Made by a program: the position numbers and the translations under genes
In this document: piece by piece, positions 27,052 through 35,328 of the stretch
Position numbering within the stretch: position 1 is the stretch's first letter
Layout of the letters: each line of letters starts with the position of its first letter
The notes under the pieces: model-generated
The model's input: only the letters and a program-made list of their open reading frames with translations
The model's database searches: none
Told to the model about the DNA's origin: nothing
Assembly: GCA_003526375.1 (NCBI GenBank)
Contig: DPDG01000054.1
Coordinates: 49,859 to 113,858, forward strand
Direction of reading: 5' to 3'
Origin: Lentisphaeria bacterium
GTDB taxonomy: Bacteria > Verrucomicrobiota > Lentisphaeria > Victivallales > UBA1829
Length of the DNA: 64,000 bases

Positions 27052-29109
27052 TTAAAACAAGCCGATGGCGCTCAGAACCATATCAATCAATTTGATTCCG
27101 GCAAACGGGGCAATCACGCCACCGAAACCGTAGATGAACAGATTGCGCGCCAGCAGGGCATCCGCTCCCATCGGACGGTATCTGACGCCTTTCAGAGCAA
27201 TCGGAATCAGCAGCGGAATAATAATCGCATTGAAGATCAGCGCCGACAGAATTGCACTTGAAGGCGTGGCAAGGTGCATGATGTTCAATACTGCAAGCTC
27301 AGGAATCGCCAGCATGAATATGGCAGGAATGATCGCAAAATATTTCGCCACATCGTTCGCGATGGAGAACGTCGTCAGCGCGCCGCGGGTCATCAGCAGT
27401 TGTTTGCCGATCTCAATGACTTCAATCAGTTTGGTCGGGTCGCTGTCGAGGTCGACCATATTGCCGGCTTCTTTCGCCGCCTGCGTTCCGGAGTTCATGG
27501 CGATACCGATATCCGCCTGCGCCAATGCGGGCGCGTCGTTGGTTCCGTCGCCCATCATCGCGACCAGGCGCCCTTTCGCCTGCTCCCGGCGGATATAAGC
27601 CAGTTTGTCTTCCGGCTTTGCTTCCGCGATGAAATCGTCCACGCCGGCTTCCCGGGCAATTGCCGCCGCCGTGAGCGGGTTGTCCCCCGTCACCATTACG
27701 ACGCGCAGTCCCATGGCGCGAAGACGTTTGAAGCGGTCGCGGATACCGGTCTTCAGGATGTCCGACAGTGCGACAACGCCGCAGATCCGGTTGTTCTCCG
27801 CCACGACAATCGGCGTGCATCCTTTCTCCGCGACAACCGTGACAATATCCCCAATATCATGCGGCACTTTCACTTTCGCCTCTCTCGCGGCGCGGATCAC
27901 GGCATCGGAAGCTCCCTTGCGGTAATGTGTCCCGTCTGCGGCGTCATTGCCGCTCATACGGGTCTGAGCAGTAAATTCCACCAATGTATAAGTACCGTCG
28001 TCTTTCGGTATGCCGCCCCTGCGCTTTTTCCCGGCAAGAGTAATAATGGAACGGCCTTCGGGAGTCCGATCACCGAAAGAGGCGCGGACGGCAATCTCAA
28101 TCAGCTCATCACGGCTCACTCCGTTGACCGGATAGAATTCAGAGGCAAGACGGTCTCCGACGGTAATGGTTCCGGTCTTGTCCAGCAGCAGAGTGTCAAT
28201 ATCCCCCGCCAGCTCCACAGCCTTGCCGCTCTTGGCGAGAACGTTGGAGGCAAGAGCCCGGTCCATGCCGGCAATTCCGATTGCCGCCAGAAGCGCTCCG
28301 ATCGTCGTCGGAATCAGGCAGACCAGCAGAGAAATCAGAGTCGGCAGGGGAATCGTCACATCAAAATACTTCGCCATGGGATACAAGGTTGCCGTCACCA
28401 GCAGAAAACCGAGCGTCAGGCCAGCCAGCGTAACAGTAAGGGCAAGCTCATTCGGCGTTTTCTGGCGGACGGCACCTTCGACCAGCGAAATCATGCGGTC
28501 CATAAACGACTCGCCGGCTCCGGCAGTGATCTTCACCGTAATCCGGTCGGAAAGAACGCGGGTTCCTCCAGTTACCCCGGAACGGTCGCTGCCGGCTTCA
28601 CGCACGACAGGCGCGGATTCTCCGGTGATCGCGGATTCGTCAATGCTTGCCGCACCTTCGATCACCTCGCCGTCGCCGGGAATCGTCTCTCCGGCACTGA
28701 CCACGACAATATCGCCGGCGCGAAGTTCCGCGGAATTCACGGATTCCAGTTCGCCGGAACTGCCAAGCCGATTTGCGAGGGTCTGTTTCCTGCTGTTTTT
28801 CAGGCTGTCCGCCTGTGCTTTTCCGCGTGCTTCAGCAAGAGCTTCGGCAAAATTGGCGAACAGCACAGTAATCCACAGCACCAGCATTACCAGCGTAGTA
28901 TAAAGCAGATTGGCATTTCCACTGAAAATATCAATGAGCCATACAAAAGTAGTCAGGGCAGCCCCGATTTCCGTAATGAACATGACGGGGTTGCGCGCCA
29001 TTGTCCACGGGTTCAGCATCAGAAACGACTGACGCAGCGCCACCCGGACCAGCCCCCTGTCAAACAGAGTCGCCCTCCGGCTCTCTTTCCGATTCATATC
29101 AATAACCAT
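27052..29109 (-). CDS. kdpB: Potassium-transporting ATPase KdpB (P-type ATPase)
   Basis: 685 aa, full length. It shows the actuator motif ITGES (residues 161-165), the phosphorylation motif DKTGT with Asp310, the hinge MMGDGTNDAPALAQADIGIAMNSG, and the KdpB-specific N-terminal region MLNPWTMARNPVMFITEIG. It hydrolyses ATP to drive K+ uptake through KdpA. GGAG lies 6 nt upstream of the ATG. It sits 16 bp after kdpA. No missing key residue is seen. Confidence 0.98.
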   Translation of the reverse strand: MVIDMNRKESRRATLFDRGLVRVALRQSFLMLNPWTMARNPVMFITEIGAALTTFVWLIDIFSGNANLLYTTLVMLVLWITVLFANFAEALAEARGKAQADSLKNSRKQTLANRLGSSGELESVNSAELRAGDIVVVSAGETIPGDGEVIEGAASIDESAITGESAPVVREAGSDRSGVTGGTRVLSDRITVKITAGAGESFMDRMISLVEGAVRQKTPNELALTVTLAGLTLGFLLVTATLYPMAKYFDVTIPLPTLISLLVCLIPTTIGALLAAIGIAGMDRALASNVLAKSGKAVELAGDIDTLLLDKTGTITVGDRLASEFYPVNGVSRDELIEIAVRASFGDRTPEGRSIITLAGKKRRGGIPKDDGTYTLVEFTAQTRMSGNDAADGTHYRKGASDAVIRAAREAKVKVPHDIGDIVTVVAEKGCTPIVVAENNRICGVVALSDILKTGIRDRFKRLRAMGLRVVMVTGDNPLTAAAIAREAGVDDFIAEAKPEDKLAYIRREQAKGRLVAMMGDGTNDAPALAQADIGIAMNSGTQAAKEAGNMVDLDSDPTKLIEVIEIGKQLLMTRGALTTFSIANDVAKYFAIIPAIFMLAIPELAVLNIMHLATPSSAILSALIFNAIIIPLLIPIALKGVRYRPMGADALLARNLFIYGFGGVIAPFAGIKLIDMVLSAIGLF

Positions 29110-29125
29110 AATCAGCTCCGTAAAA

Positions 29126-30811
29126 TCAGTTTACAAGTGTAGTGAGATGTTCGGCAATCGGGCCGAGCACCGCGACCGGCAGAAAAAGCAGCGCACCGAC
29201 AAAAATCACGGTTCCGCCGATCACGACACCAAAAAGCGGGGTGTCGGTTTTCAGTGTGCCGACGGTCTCCGGAACCTGTTTTTTGGCAAAGAGCGAACCG
29301 CAGATCGCAAGCTGGAAGATAATCGGAATGAAACGCCCGATCAGCATCACGAGCCCGCAGGCGATGTTCCACGGTGCCGTATTGTCGCCAAGTCCCTCGA
29401 AACCGGAACCGTTGTTCGCGGATGCAGAAGTGAACTCGTAAAGCATTTCCGTGAAGCCGTGGAATCCGAGATTCAGCACCGTATCCCGCCCCCAGGATGG
29501 GATCAGGCAGAAAATAGCCATGCCGCCAAGAATGCAGAGCGGGTGCATCAAGAGTGCCGGGAGCGCATATTTCATTTCACGGGTCTCAACCTTCTTGCCG
29601 AGATATTCCGGAGTCCGTCCCACCATCATACCGCAAATGAAGACACCGATAATGATATAGGTGAACAATCCGAGGAAACCTACGCCGATACCGCCGAAGG
29701 TGATATTGAACCACATGCCGACCAGAGGAATCAGTCCGGTCAGCGGATTCAGGCTGCAATGCATCGAATTCACGGATCCGTTGCTGGTGCATGTCGTGAA
29801 TACAGCCCACAGGGGGCTCGCACCGGCGCCCAGCCGCAACTCCTTGCCTTCCAGATTGGAAGCGGCGGCGACAGGCAGTCCGTGCAGAGCATTGGTCGGC
29901 TCGCTCTCGAACGTGATTGCACATCCGAGCTTGACCAGGCAGAGGACCGTCATGACGGCAAAAATGACCAATGCGTGTTTTTTATGTTTCGTGATCTCGC
30001 CGAACATCCAGACGCACCCCATGGGAATGATCACCAGGCTGACGCACTCGATCAGGTTACTGTAGAAACCGACGTTCTCAAGCGGATGAGTCGAGTTCGG
30101 TCCGAAGAATCCGCCGCCGTTGGTTCCAAGCTGTTTGATGATCACCTCCACCGCCACCGGACCGCGCGCGATGGTCTGCACCGCACCTTCCAGCGTGTGC
30201 ACGACAGCCGCACCATCGAAGGTCATCGGCAGTCCGCAGAACACCAGCAGAGTCGCTCCGATTGCGGCAAGCGGCAGAAGCACCAGAAAGGTCGCACGGC
30301 ACAGATCCAGATAGAAGTTATTCTGAGCCCTGGAACTGCCGAGCCACCGGGAGGCGGCGGTCACGGCGGCAAGTCCCGTCGCGGCGGAGACGAACTGCAG
30401 CCACATGATTCCGAACAGCTGGGAGAAATAAGACAGCGTACTTTCCCCCGAGTAATGCTGCAGGTTGGTGTTCGTTACGAAAGAAGTCACTGTATTGAAA
30501 ATCAGGCTCTCCTCCATCGCTTTCTGCCCATCGGGATTCAGCGGCAGGATCTGCTGAACCCCCAGGACGGCAAAAACAACCACGAACATCACAGTATTGA
30601 ATATCAGCAAACTGACAGTATACTGCTTCCAGTTCTGATCCGCATCGGCGGCTTTGCCGATGATCCTGCGGAAAAAACTTTCCGTCTTAGCGTGAAGAGG
30701 TTTTAGATTGGCTTTGGGGCACATGACCTTGAACATCCATTTGCCGAGCGGCAGGGAGATCAGGATCGACAGTCCAAGTGCCGCGATCGCAAGTAAAAAT
30801 GAGTAAATCAT
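29126..30811 (-). CDS. kdpA: Potassium-transporting ATPase KdpA (channel subunit)
   Basis: 561 aa, full length, with about ten hydrophobic segments. Selectivity-filter-related motifs are visible: SFVTNTNLQHYSGE near residue 112, GTNGGGFFGPNSTHPLENV near residue 228 and NNGSGFEGLGDNT near residue 460. It is the K+-selective membrane subunit of the high-affinity KdpFABC pump. The start overlaps the downstream edge of kdpF (8 bp after its stop), with AAGGTG as ribosome site. No KdpDE two-component pair is encoded in this window. Confidence 0.98.
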   Translation of the reverse strand: MIYSFLLAIAALGLSILISLPLGKWMFKVMCPKANLKPLHAKTESFFRRIIGKAADADQNWKQYTVSLLIFNTVMFVVVFAVLGVQQILPLNPDGQKAMEESLIFNTVTSFVTNTNLQHYSGESTLSYFSQLFGIMWLQFVSAATGLAAVTAASRWLGSSRAQNNFYLDLCRATFLVLLPLAAIGATLLVFCGLPMTFDGAAVVHTLEGAVQTIARGPVAVEVIIKQLGTNGGGFFGPNSTHPLENVGFYSNLIECVSLVIIPMGCVWMFGEITKHKKHALVIFAVMTVLCLVKLGCAITFESEPTNALHGLPVAAASNLEGKELRLGAGASPLWAVFTTCTSNGSVNSMHCSLNPLTGLIPLVGMWFNITFGGIGVGFLGLFTYIIIGVFICGMMVGRTPEYLGKKVETREMKYALPALLMHPLCILGGMAIFCLIPSWGRDTVLNLGFHGFTEMLYEFTSASANNGSGFEGLGDNTAPWNIACGLVMLIGRFIPIIFQLAICGSLFAKKQVPETVGTLKTDTPLFGVVIGGTVIFVGALLFLPVAVLGPIAEHLTTLVN

Positions 30812-30819
30812 ACTACACC

Positions 30820-30900
30820 TTAGAATTTTTCAGGTTTCAAAAGAACATAGCACAGATAAACGGTGCAGAAAATCGTTACAGCGGAAGCGAAATAAATCAT
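30820..30900 (-). CDS. kdpF: KdpF small membrane subunit
   Basis: 26 aa: one hydrophobic helix followed by the family ending KPEKF, immediately upstream of kdpA. KdpF stabilises the Kdp complex. The position, size and C-terminal motif all agree. The stop codon also supplies part of the kdpA ribosome site. Confidence 0.82.
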   Translation of the reverse strand: MIYFASAVTIFCTVYLCYVLLKPEKF

Positions 30901-30918
30901 ATCGTTATCCTTTCAGTT

Positions 30919-31008
30919 TCATTTCACAGAATCACAGAATCCTGTCAGTGCAAACATACCGGCAAAAAACAGTATGCCGAGAATAAAACACCCGATCAGC
31001 ATTGCCAT
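30919..31008 (-). CDS. Tiny membrane protein in the kdp operon
   Basis: 29 aa from the ATG at 31008, which has a strong AAGGAG 8 nt upstream. It is a single hydrophobic helix with FFAGMFALTGFCDSV at its end. Short one-helix proteins with an aromatic helix and a C-terminal Cys-acid pair occur next to kdpF in other bacteria, from memory. Its role, if any, may be in Kdp assembly. It ends 18 bp before kdpF. This gene is small enough to be missed by automated callers. Confidence 0.6.
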   Translation of the reverse strand: MAMLIGCFILGILFFAGMFALTGFCDSVK

Positions 31009-31435
31009 ATAAAAAACTCCTTTCTCATGTTTTTTCCGTCTCCGGCAAAGAATATGAAATCCATCCATACCCTCCGGACGTTTCATTTCCGCGGCTCTTT
31101 CCCGAAAACGTTCAGATAAAAGTTCACCGGACAAGATGAACAGCAAAATTCATGCCAGAAATTCCATCACCGTTTTTGAGTCTGAAAAAACGATGCGATA
31201 TGCAGAAAGGTTGAAATATGCAAGAACGAGAAAAGCGGATACCGTGCAAAATGCAAGACAAATAATCCGGCATCCAGCCGCAGTTCCGGGAAATCTGCCG
31301 GGCGGTTGTAATTTTCATGATCCCGGCTTGAAAGGAAAGCCGGGGAAAGACGGAAAGGAGCAGTCAAGGCTCTATCACGGAAAAGCCCTGCCGCAATCCG
31401 CGGACAGGGCAAAAGACAGAATCAAAACGGCGCTT
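31009..31435 (-). other. kdp leader region with hairpin; no clear promoter
   Basis: An 8-bp stem (CCCGGCTT/AAGCCGGG, 31322-31344) without a U-run lies inside. A minus-strand terminator for the upstream kinase-like gene is at 31381-31411. The remaining 300 bp are likely a long kdp 5' leader. I could not match a known riboswitch or an unambiguous promoter. Confidence 0.4.
31381..31411 (-). terminator. Terminator after the cytidylate-kinase-like gene
   Basis: On the minus strand GCCCTG, a 14-nt loop, CAGGGC and a short T-run, about 25 bp after the stop codon at 31436. Confidence 0.7.
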
Positions 31436-32038
31436 TTATGAAAGCATTTCCTGTATGGCAGGAACCAGTTTATCAATGGGACAGAACGCGGTATTGATGC
31501 AAAGGTCATAATGCGCCTTGTCTCCCCAGACCTGCCCCGTGTAGAAGTGATAATAGGCGGCACGGTTTTTGTCAATGCTCAGGATACGCTGTTTCAGTTC
31601 CTTGTCCGACAGTTGCTCCTCCGAGGGGAGTCTTTTCCGGCAGCGTGCCAGACGCTCCTCCAAACCGGCATATACGAAAATGCGGAACGGATTTCTATTC
31701 TGGAGAATGTAATCCGCGCAACGTCCCACAAGAATGCAGTCCGATTTCGCCGCCATCTCTTTTATGATCCGGCACTGCTCCTGGTAAATGGACAAATTCT
31801 GCTCCTGCAGCGGATCGACATTCAGATAAAAACTGTACCCGGTCGTCAGCGGAAACCAATGCGACGGCCTGCGCTCGACAACCTGCTGGACATACTGTTC
31901 CGCCAATGAAGTCTTTTTTGCAATTTCCGTGATGATCTCTCTGTCATAATAGGCAATCTGCAATTTCTCCGCCAGCTTCAAGGCAAGTTCCCGCCCTCCG
32001 CTGCCGAACTCACGTCCAATCGTAATAATCCTGTTCAT
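31436..32038 (-). CDS. Cytidylate-kinase-like family protein
   Basis: 200 aa from the ATG at 32038, which has AGGAAG 7 nt upstream. The P-loop-like motif ITIGREFGSGGRELA (residues 4-18), AYYDREIITEIAKK and DCILVGRCADYIL fit the cytidylate kinase-like family. That family differs from true Cmk in its GREFGSGG nucleotide loop. The natural substrate of these proteins is not established, so a nucleoside phosphorylation role is only inferred. It lies downstream of the beta-lactamase-like gene with a 76-bp gap and ends in a terminator. Confidence 0.85.
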   Translation of the reverse strand: MNRIITIGREFGSGGRELALKLAEKLQIAYYDREIITEIAKKTSLAEQYVQQVVERRPSHWFPLTTGYSFYLNVDPLQEQNLSIYQEQCRIIKEMAAKSDCILVGRCADYILQNRNPFRIFVYAGLEERLARCRKRLPSEEQLSDKELKQRILSIDKNRAAYYHFYTGQVWGDKAHYDLCINTAFCPIDKLVPAIQEMLS

Positions 32039-32114
32039 ACAGAAACTTCCTTTCACATTTCCTTACGTATATCTGAAGGTCGAAATCATAATCAAGACAA
32101 CTGATGCAAAAGTC

Positions 32115-32963
32115 TCATCCGTTCCCGTTTCCCGACGCTGCGCCCCCCTGCCCCTTTGAAACAATCTGGCGGACGGAATCACGGATTTCACTGCTGAGAA
32201 CATCCCGTTTCCGGTCCGCGCCATGAGCTGCATAATAAACAATGCCGCCGTCCGGATACTCCAGAAAACCGACGCACCATGCCTCCAGCCGGTTGGTATT
32301 GTGGTTGCGCCCGGTGCCGGTCTTTCCGTAAAATCCGATCTTTCCGATACTCTCATAGCGCATACACTCCTTCAGCAACGCGACATGGCGCTGAGAAAAA
32401 CCGGACCTGCCGGAAAATATCCTTTCCAGGACACGAAGCTGTTCCCGGGGAGAGATCAACAGACTTGATTCAATCCAGAATACATTATGCCCGTTGCTGT
32501 TCCATACGGAAATGTCCCGGTTTCCATAGCCGAGCCTTCCAAGCACTTCCTGAACATATGTTTTTTCAAGCCTGCCCGTCAGTTTCTTATAATACGGCAC
32601 ACAGGAAAAGCGGAAAGCCTCCGAAAGCGTGAGGTCCCTGTTCCATGTATCATACTCGTATTTTGTGCCGTCATACCCCAGGCGCGCATTGAGATCCGCC
32701 AGCCCCCCGCCGTCAAGTCCCATCAATGTGGAAACGATCTTAAAAGTCGAACAGGGCGGGAAACGGAAATCAGCCAGCCCGGCATCCCCATAAACAAAAA
32801 TCTCACCTTTCGCGGGATTTTCAAACAGCAGAATGTAAGCGGCAGGCGTCGCGACATCCGCCACAGAGGGAATCTGCCGTATTTCCGCAATCCGGCAACT
32901 GCTGAAGCATATTGCTGCCATGACAGCAGACAGCGCCAATATCATCCTGCGGCTTCTGCCCAT
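32115..32963 (-). CDS. Class D beta-lactamase / transpeptidase-like lipoprotein
   Basis: 282 aa from the ATG at 32963, which has AGGAAAGGA 7 nt upstream. A lipobox (CFSSC, Cys23) predicts membrane anchoring. All serine-penicilloyl enzyme motifs are visible: S-T-F-K (Ser72, Lys75), S-C-V (Ser120 to Val122), and K-T-G (214-216). The OXA-like WIESSLLISPREQ stretch places Trp163 near the class D conserved tryptophan. It could be an OXA-type beta-lactamase or a related D,D-transpeptidase or sensor domain; no BlaR1 membrane segment is attached. Resistance activity cannot be inferred from sequence alone. Confidence 0.82.
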   Translation of the reverse strand: MGRSRRMILALSAVMAAICFSSCRIAEIRQIPSVADVATPAAYILLFENPAKGEIFVYGDAGLADFRFPPCSTFKIVSTLMGLDGGGLADLNARLGYDGTKYEYDTWNRDLTLSEAFRFSCVPYYKKLTGRLEKTYVQEVLGRLGYGNRDISVWNSNGHNVFWIESSLLISPREQLRVLERIFSGRSGFSQRHVALLKECMRYESIGKIGFYGKTGTGRNHNTNRLEAWCVGFLEYPDGGIVYYAAHGADRKRDVLSSEIRDSVRQIVSKGQGGAASGNGNG

Positions 32964-32999
32964 TCCGAAATCCTTTCCTGTTTTTCTTTCCGCTATGAA

Positions 33000-33027
33000 A
33001 ATATACAGTCCGTTCCGCAAAAAACAA
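33000..33027 (-). promoter_or_regulatory. Promoter of the beta-lactamase-like gene
   Basis: TTGTTT at 33022-33027 and TATATT at 33000-33005 on the minus strand, 16-bp spacer, 37 bp before the start codon. Confidence 0.55.
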
Positions 33028-33244
33028 CCCATTGCAAATTCAAAAAAGCACGATATCTCATCCCGCCTGTGCCGCGTCGATAAAAATAAAATGTTGAATC
33101 ATCCGGTTCCGATCAGCCCCCGCTTCTCCGGAATGGCAACTTTTTTCTCCTCCATGCGGTTCTTTCATGGCTTGCCGGAAAAAGGGAAATGTCTCACGGC
33201 TACTCCTATTCCAGAAAAAATCCGGGGCGGATGCCATTAAAAAA

Positions 33245-33343
33245 TCATAATCTTTCCGGAAAACGGCATTCCGGCGGAACTTTTTTCAGCCGTCCTCTGT
33301 CTATGGGATCGTGAAGCTCATAAACCCGAATATGATGCTTCAT
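33245..33343 (-). CDS. Possible 32-aa protein whose start lies in a hairpin
   Basis: A minus-strand frame starts at the ATG at 33343 with GGAGAG about 8 nt upstream and encodes 32 basic residues (MKHHIRVYELHDPIDRGRLK at the start). It resembles no family I know. The start codon falls inside the stem of a 49-nt hairpin (33299-33347), and a perfect 9-bp GC hairpin lies just upstream (33367-33389). It may be a translation-controlled small protein. Alternatively the region may encode a plus-strand small RNA ending at that hairpin. Confidence 0.35.
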   Translation of the reverse strand: MKHHIRVYELHDPIDRGRLKKVPPECRFPERL

Positions 33344-33347
33344 AGAC
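33299..33347. other. Two-part RNA hairpin
   Basis: GTCTA (33299-33303) pairs with TAGAC (33343-33347). Inside, TGAAGC (33312-33317) pairs with GCTTCA (33337-33342), and TCAT with ATGA, around a 10-nt loop. The fold works on either strand. Confidence 0.5.
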
Positions 33348-33366
33348 AACTCTCTCCTTTGTTGTT

Positions 33367-33400
33367 CCCCGCACCATCCCGGTGCGGGGTCTTTCTTTTC
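33367..33400 (+). terminator. Strong GC hairpin followed by a T-rich tract
   Basis: CCCCGCACC, 5-nt loop, GGTGCGGGG, then TCTTTCTTTT. No plus-strand gene lies immediately upstream, so it may end a small RNA, or act as a 5' hairpin for the minus-strand frame. Confidence 0.5.
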
Positions 33401-33474
33401 CGGGAACGGAAATAAGCCTCTCACATTCCGTTATCCCGTTTTGAAGAAAGTCAGGCGTTTTTTCCTTTTTCAGC

Positions 33475-33502
33475 TTGAACTATCTGCATCCGGCTGTATT
33501 TT
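33475..33502 (+). promoter_or_regulatory. Promoter of the META-domain lipoprotein gene
   Basis: TTGAAC at 33475-33480 and TATTTT at 33497-33502 with a 16-bp spacer, 36 bp before the start codon. Confidence 0.6.
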
Positions 33503-33537
33503 AAATGACCACTCAATAACTAATGGAGGTAGAGGTT

Positions 33538-34191
33538 ATGAAAAAAACACGTTCAATGATCGCAACACTGGGTATGGGAATTCTCTCTGTTGCCCTCGCC
33601 GTGTTTACGAATGGATGCTCTTGTTTCTTTCCCTGCGAAAAAACTGAATCTGAAACACCCGCCGTTCCTGTAAAAGCCGAACAGGAGAAAAAGGCCTGCC
33701 CCAAGCAGCAGACCGTAAAGAAAGAGACGGAAAAAACCGTAAAGAAGACGGGCGAAGCAGTGAAGAAGACTGTGGAAGCAAAGAAAGAAGAAGTCAAAAA
33801 GGCTGTGGAAACAAAAGCTCCGGATATCGCTCCGACCGTTTCCTCTGTCTGGACCCTTGAATTGAATACTCTGAAAGGCGCAGAAAAGTCCTGGGAAGAA
33901 CCAGCAAAGAATATTACGCTGATCTATGACCCGCAGAAAAAGCAGATCGCCGGATGCGCCGGAGTCAACCGCTACTTCGGTCCCGCGACGATTGATGAAG
34001 CAAAAAAGACATTCAAAGCCGGAGCGCTCGGCGTCACAAGAATGGCGGGTCCCGGAATGAAGTATGAAAATCTCTTTCTGAATGTTCTTTCGAAAGTCGA
34101 TTCCTATGCCATCAAAGACGGAAAGCTGATGCTGAAAGCCGGTCCCGACACCGTCGCCGTTTTCATGACCGGAGTGAAAGCAACCAAGTAA
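33538..34191 (+). CDS. META-domain lipoprotein with Lys/Glu-rich linker
   Basis: 217 aa from the ATG at 33538, with GGAGG and AGAGG upstream. The lipobox FTNGC predicts a lipoprotein. Residues about 35-100 form a Lys/Glu/Thr-rich, probably coiled or extended linker (VKKETEKTVKKTGEAVKKTV). The C-terminal 115 residues match the META/HslJ domain (IAGCAGVNRYFGPATID; TRMAGPGMKYENLFLNVLSKV). HslJ-like proteins are envelope stress proteins; the exact role is unknown. The DUF4105 gene follows after 29 bp. Confidence 0.85.
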   Translation: MKKTRSMIATLGMGILSVALAVFTNGCSCFFPCEKTESETPAVPVKAEQEKKACPKQQTVKKETEKTVKKTGEAVKKTVEAKKEEVKKAVETKAPDIAPTVSSVWTLELNTLKGAEKSWEEPAKNITLIYDPQKKQIAGCAGVNRYFGPATIDEAKKTFKAGALGVTRMAGPGMKYENLFLNVLSKVDSYAIKDGKLMLKAGPDTVAVFMTGVKATK

Positions 34192-34220
34192 TTGAAAGTA
34201 ATAGGGAGAAGAAGTCCGAT

Positions 34221-35216
34221 ATGTCCATGAATCTCCCCAGAATACGGGTTCGGGTCCTATGGGCAGTTTTCGCATGCGTCTACTTCTTCTCAGCACTCTG
34301 GACGGCTGGAGCCGTTTATTACCTGAGACTGCCGGATGCCCTGCGCATTCCGGCAGTCCTTTTTTTCATCATTTTTGCAGCGGCGGCATGTTTTTTCCGG
34401 AAGAAATACCTGCTCCCCGCATCGCTCGGACTGATGCTGATCCTCCTGATCCAGTTTCTTTTGCGGGCGCCGTCCAATGATCGCGACTGGAATCCGTCCT
34501 GCGCACGTCCTCCCTATGCGGAGTTCCTGACTCATGATCAGGTAAGAATCCACGACATCAGAGATTTCCGCTACCGGACGGAAACGGATTTCGACATCCG
34601 TTATCTGGATCAGAAATATGATATCCCGGCAATCCGGCACATGGATTACATGGTGGTGCACTGGGACGGCATGGAGGCTATTGCGCACTCAATGCTCAGC
34701 TTTGAGTTCAAGGATGGGCGTCATCTCGCATTCTCCGTTGAAACGCGGACGGATAAAAAGGACGAATTCGGAGCACTGCCGGGGCTCTACAAACAGTTTG
34801 AACTGATCTTCATCGCCGGAACCGAAGAAGACCTGATCGGGCTCCGTACGAATTACCGTCATGAAGATGTCTACCTTTACCGGACCACGCTTACGGCAAA
34901 AGACGCACAGACACTGTTCCGCAGTCTGCTCGCACGCATGAACCGCCTGCGGGAACAGCCTGAATTCTACAACACGATCACCAGAAACTGCCTGACCTCT
35001 CTGATCCCATCGGTCAAAGAGCTGAATCCTTCTTTCATCGGAGATCTGCGGCTGTTGTTCAACGGCTATTCCGACCGCCGCGCTTTCGAAAGCGGCACAC
35101 TCGAAACAGAGAAAAACGAGAGTTTCAAAAGCCTGAAGCAGCGTTCCCATATCAACCCGAAAGTTGACAGGCTCCCCGCGATACCTCCCGATTTTTCCGA
35201 ACGCATCCGGAAGTGA
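34221..35216 (+). CDS. DUF4105 (Lnb-type) membrane protein
   Basis: 331 aa. Three hydrophobic segments occupy residues 10-30, 40-57 and 65-82. They are followed by an extracytoplasmic domain with DUF4105 hallmarks: HDQVRIHDIRDFRYRTETDF, HSMLSFEF near residue 153, and YNTITRNCLTSLIP near residue 250 with the conserved Cys. The family resembles the bacterial Lnb lipoprotein N-acyltransferase and papain-like folds. Transacylase activity is possible but not shown here. It probably forms a two-gene unit with the META lipoprotein. Confidence 0.8.
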   Translation: MSMNLPRIRVRVLWAVFACVYFFSALWTAGAVYYLRLPDALRIPAVLFFIIFAAAACFFRKKYLLPASLGLMLILLIQFLLRAPSNDRDWNPSCARPPYAEFLTHDQVRIHDIRDFRYRTETDFDIRYLDQKYDIPAIRHMDYMVVHWDGMEAIAHSMLSFEFKDGRHLAFSVETRTDKKDEFGALPGLYKQFELIFIAGTEEDLIGLRTNYRHEDVYLYRTTLTAKDAQTLFRSLLARMNRLREQPEFYNTITRNCLTSLIPSVKELNPSFIGDLRLLFNGYSDRRAFESGTLETEKNESFKSLKQRSHINPKVDRLPAIPPDFSERIRK

Positions 35217-35328
35217 AAGAACCTCCGAACCGCCTTGCAGGACAGGGTATTTTCGCAATCTTCATTCTTATGGTGATTGATATCCCGGTCTTTCTGCCGG
35301 AGTATCAAACATCCGCTCCGCCCTGCAT

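Noticed and set aside
31009..31435. c-di-AMP (ydaO-type) riboswitch upstream of kdp
   Set aside because: I looked for the conserved ydaO core elements in the leader and could not find them in order.
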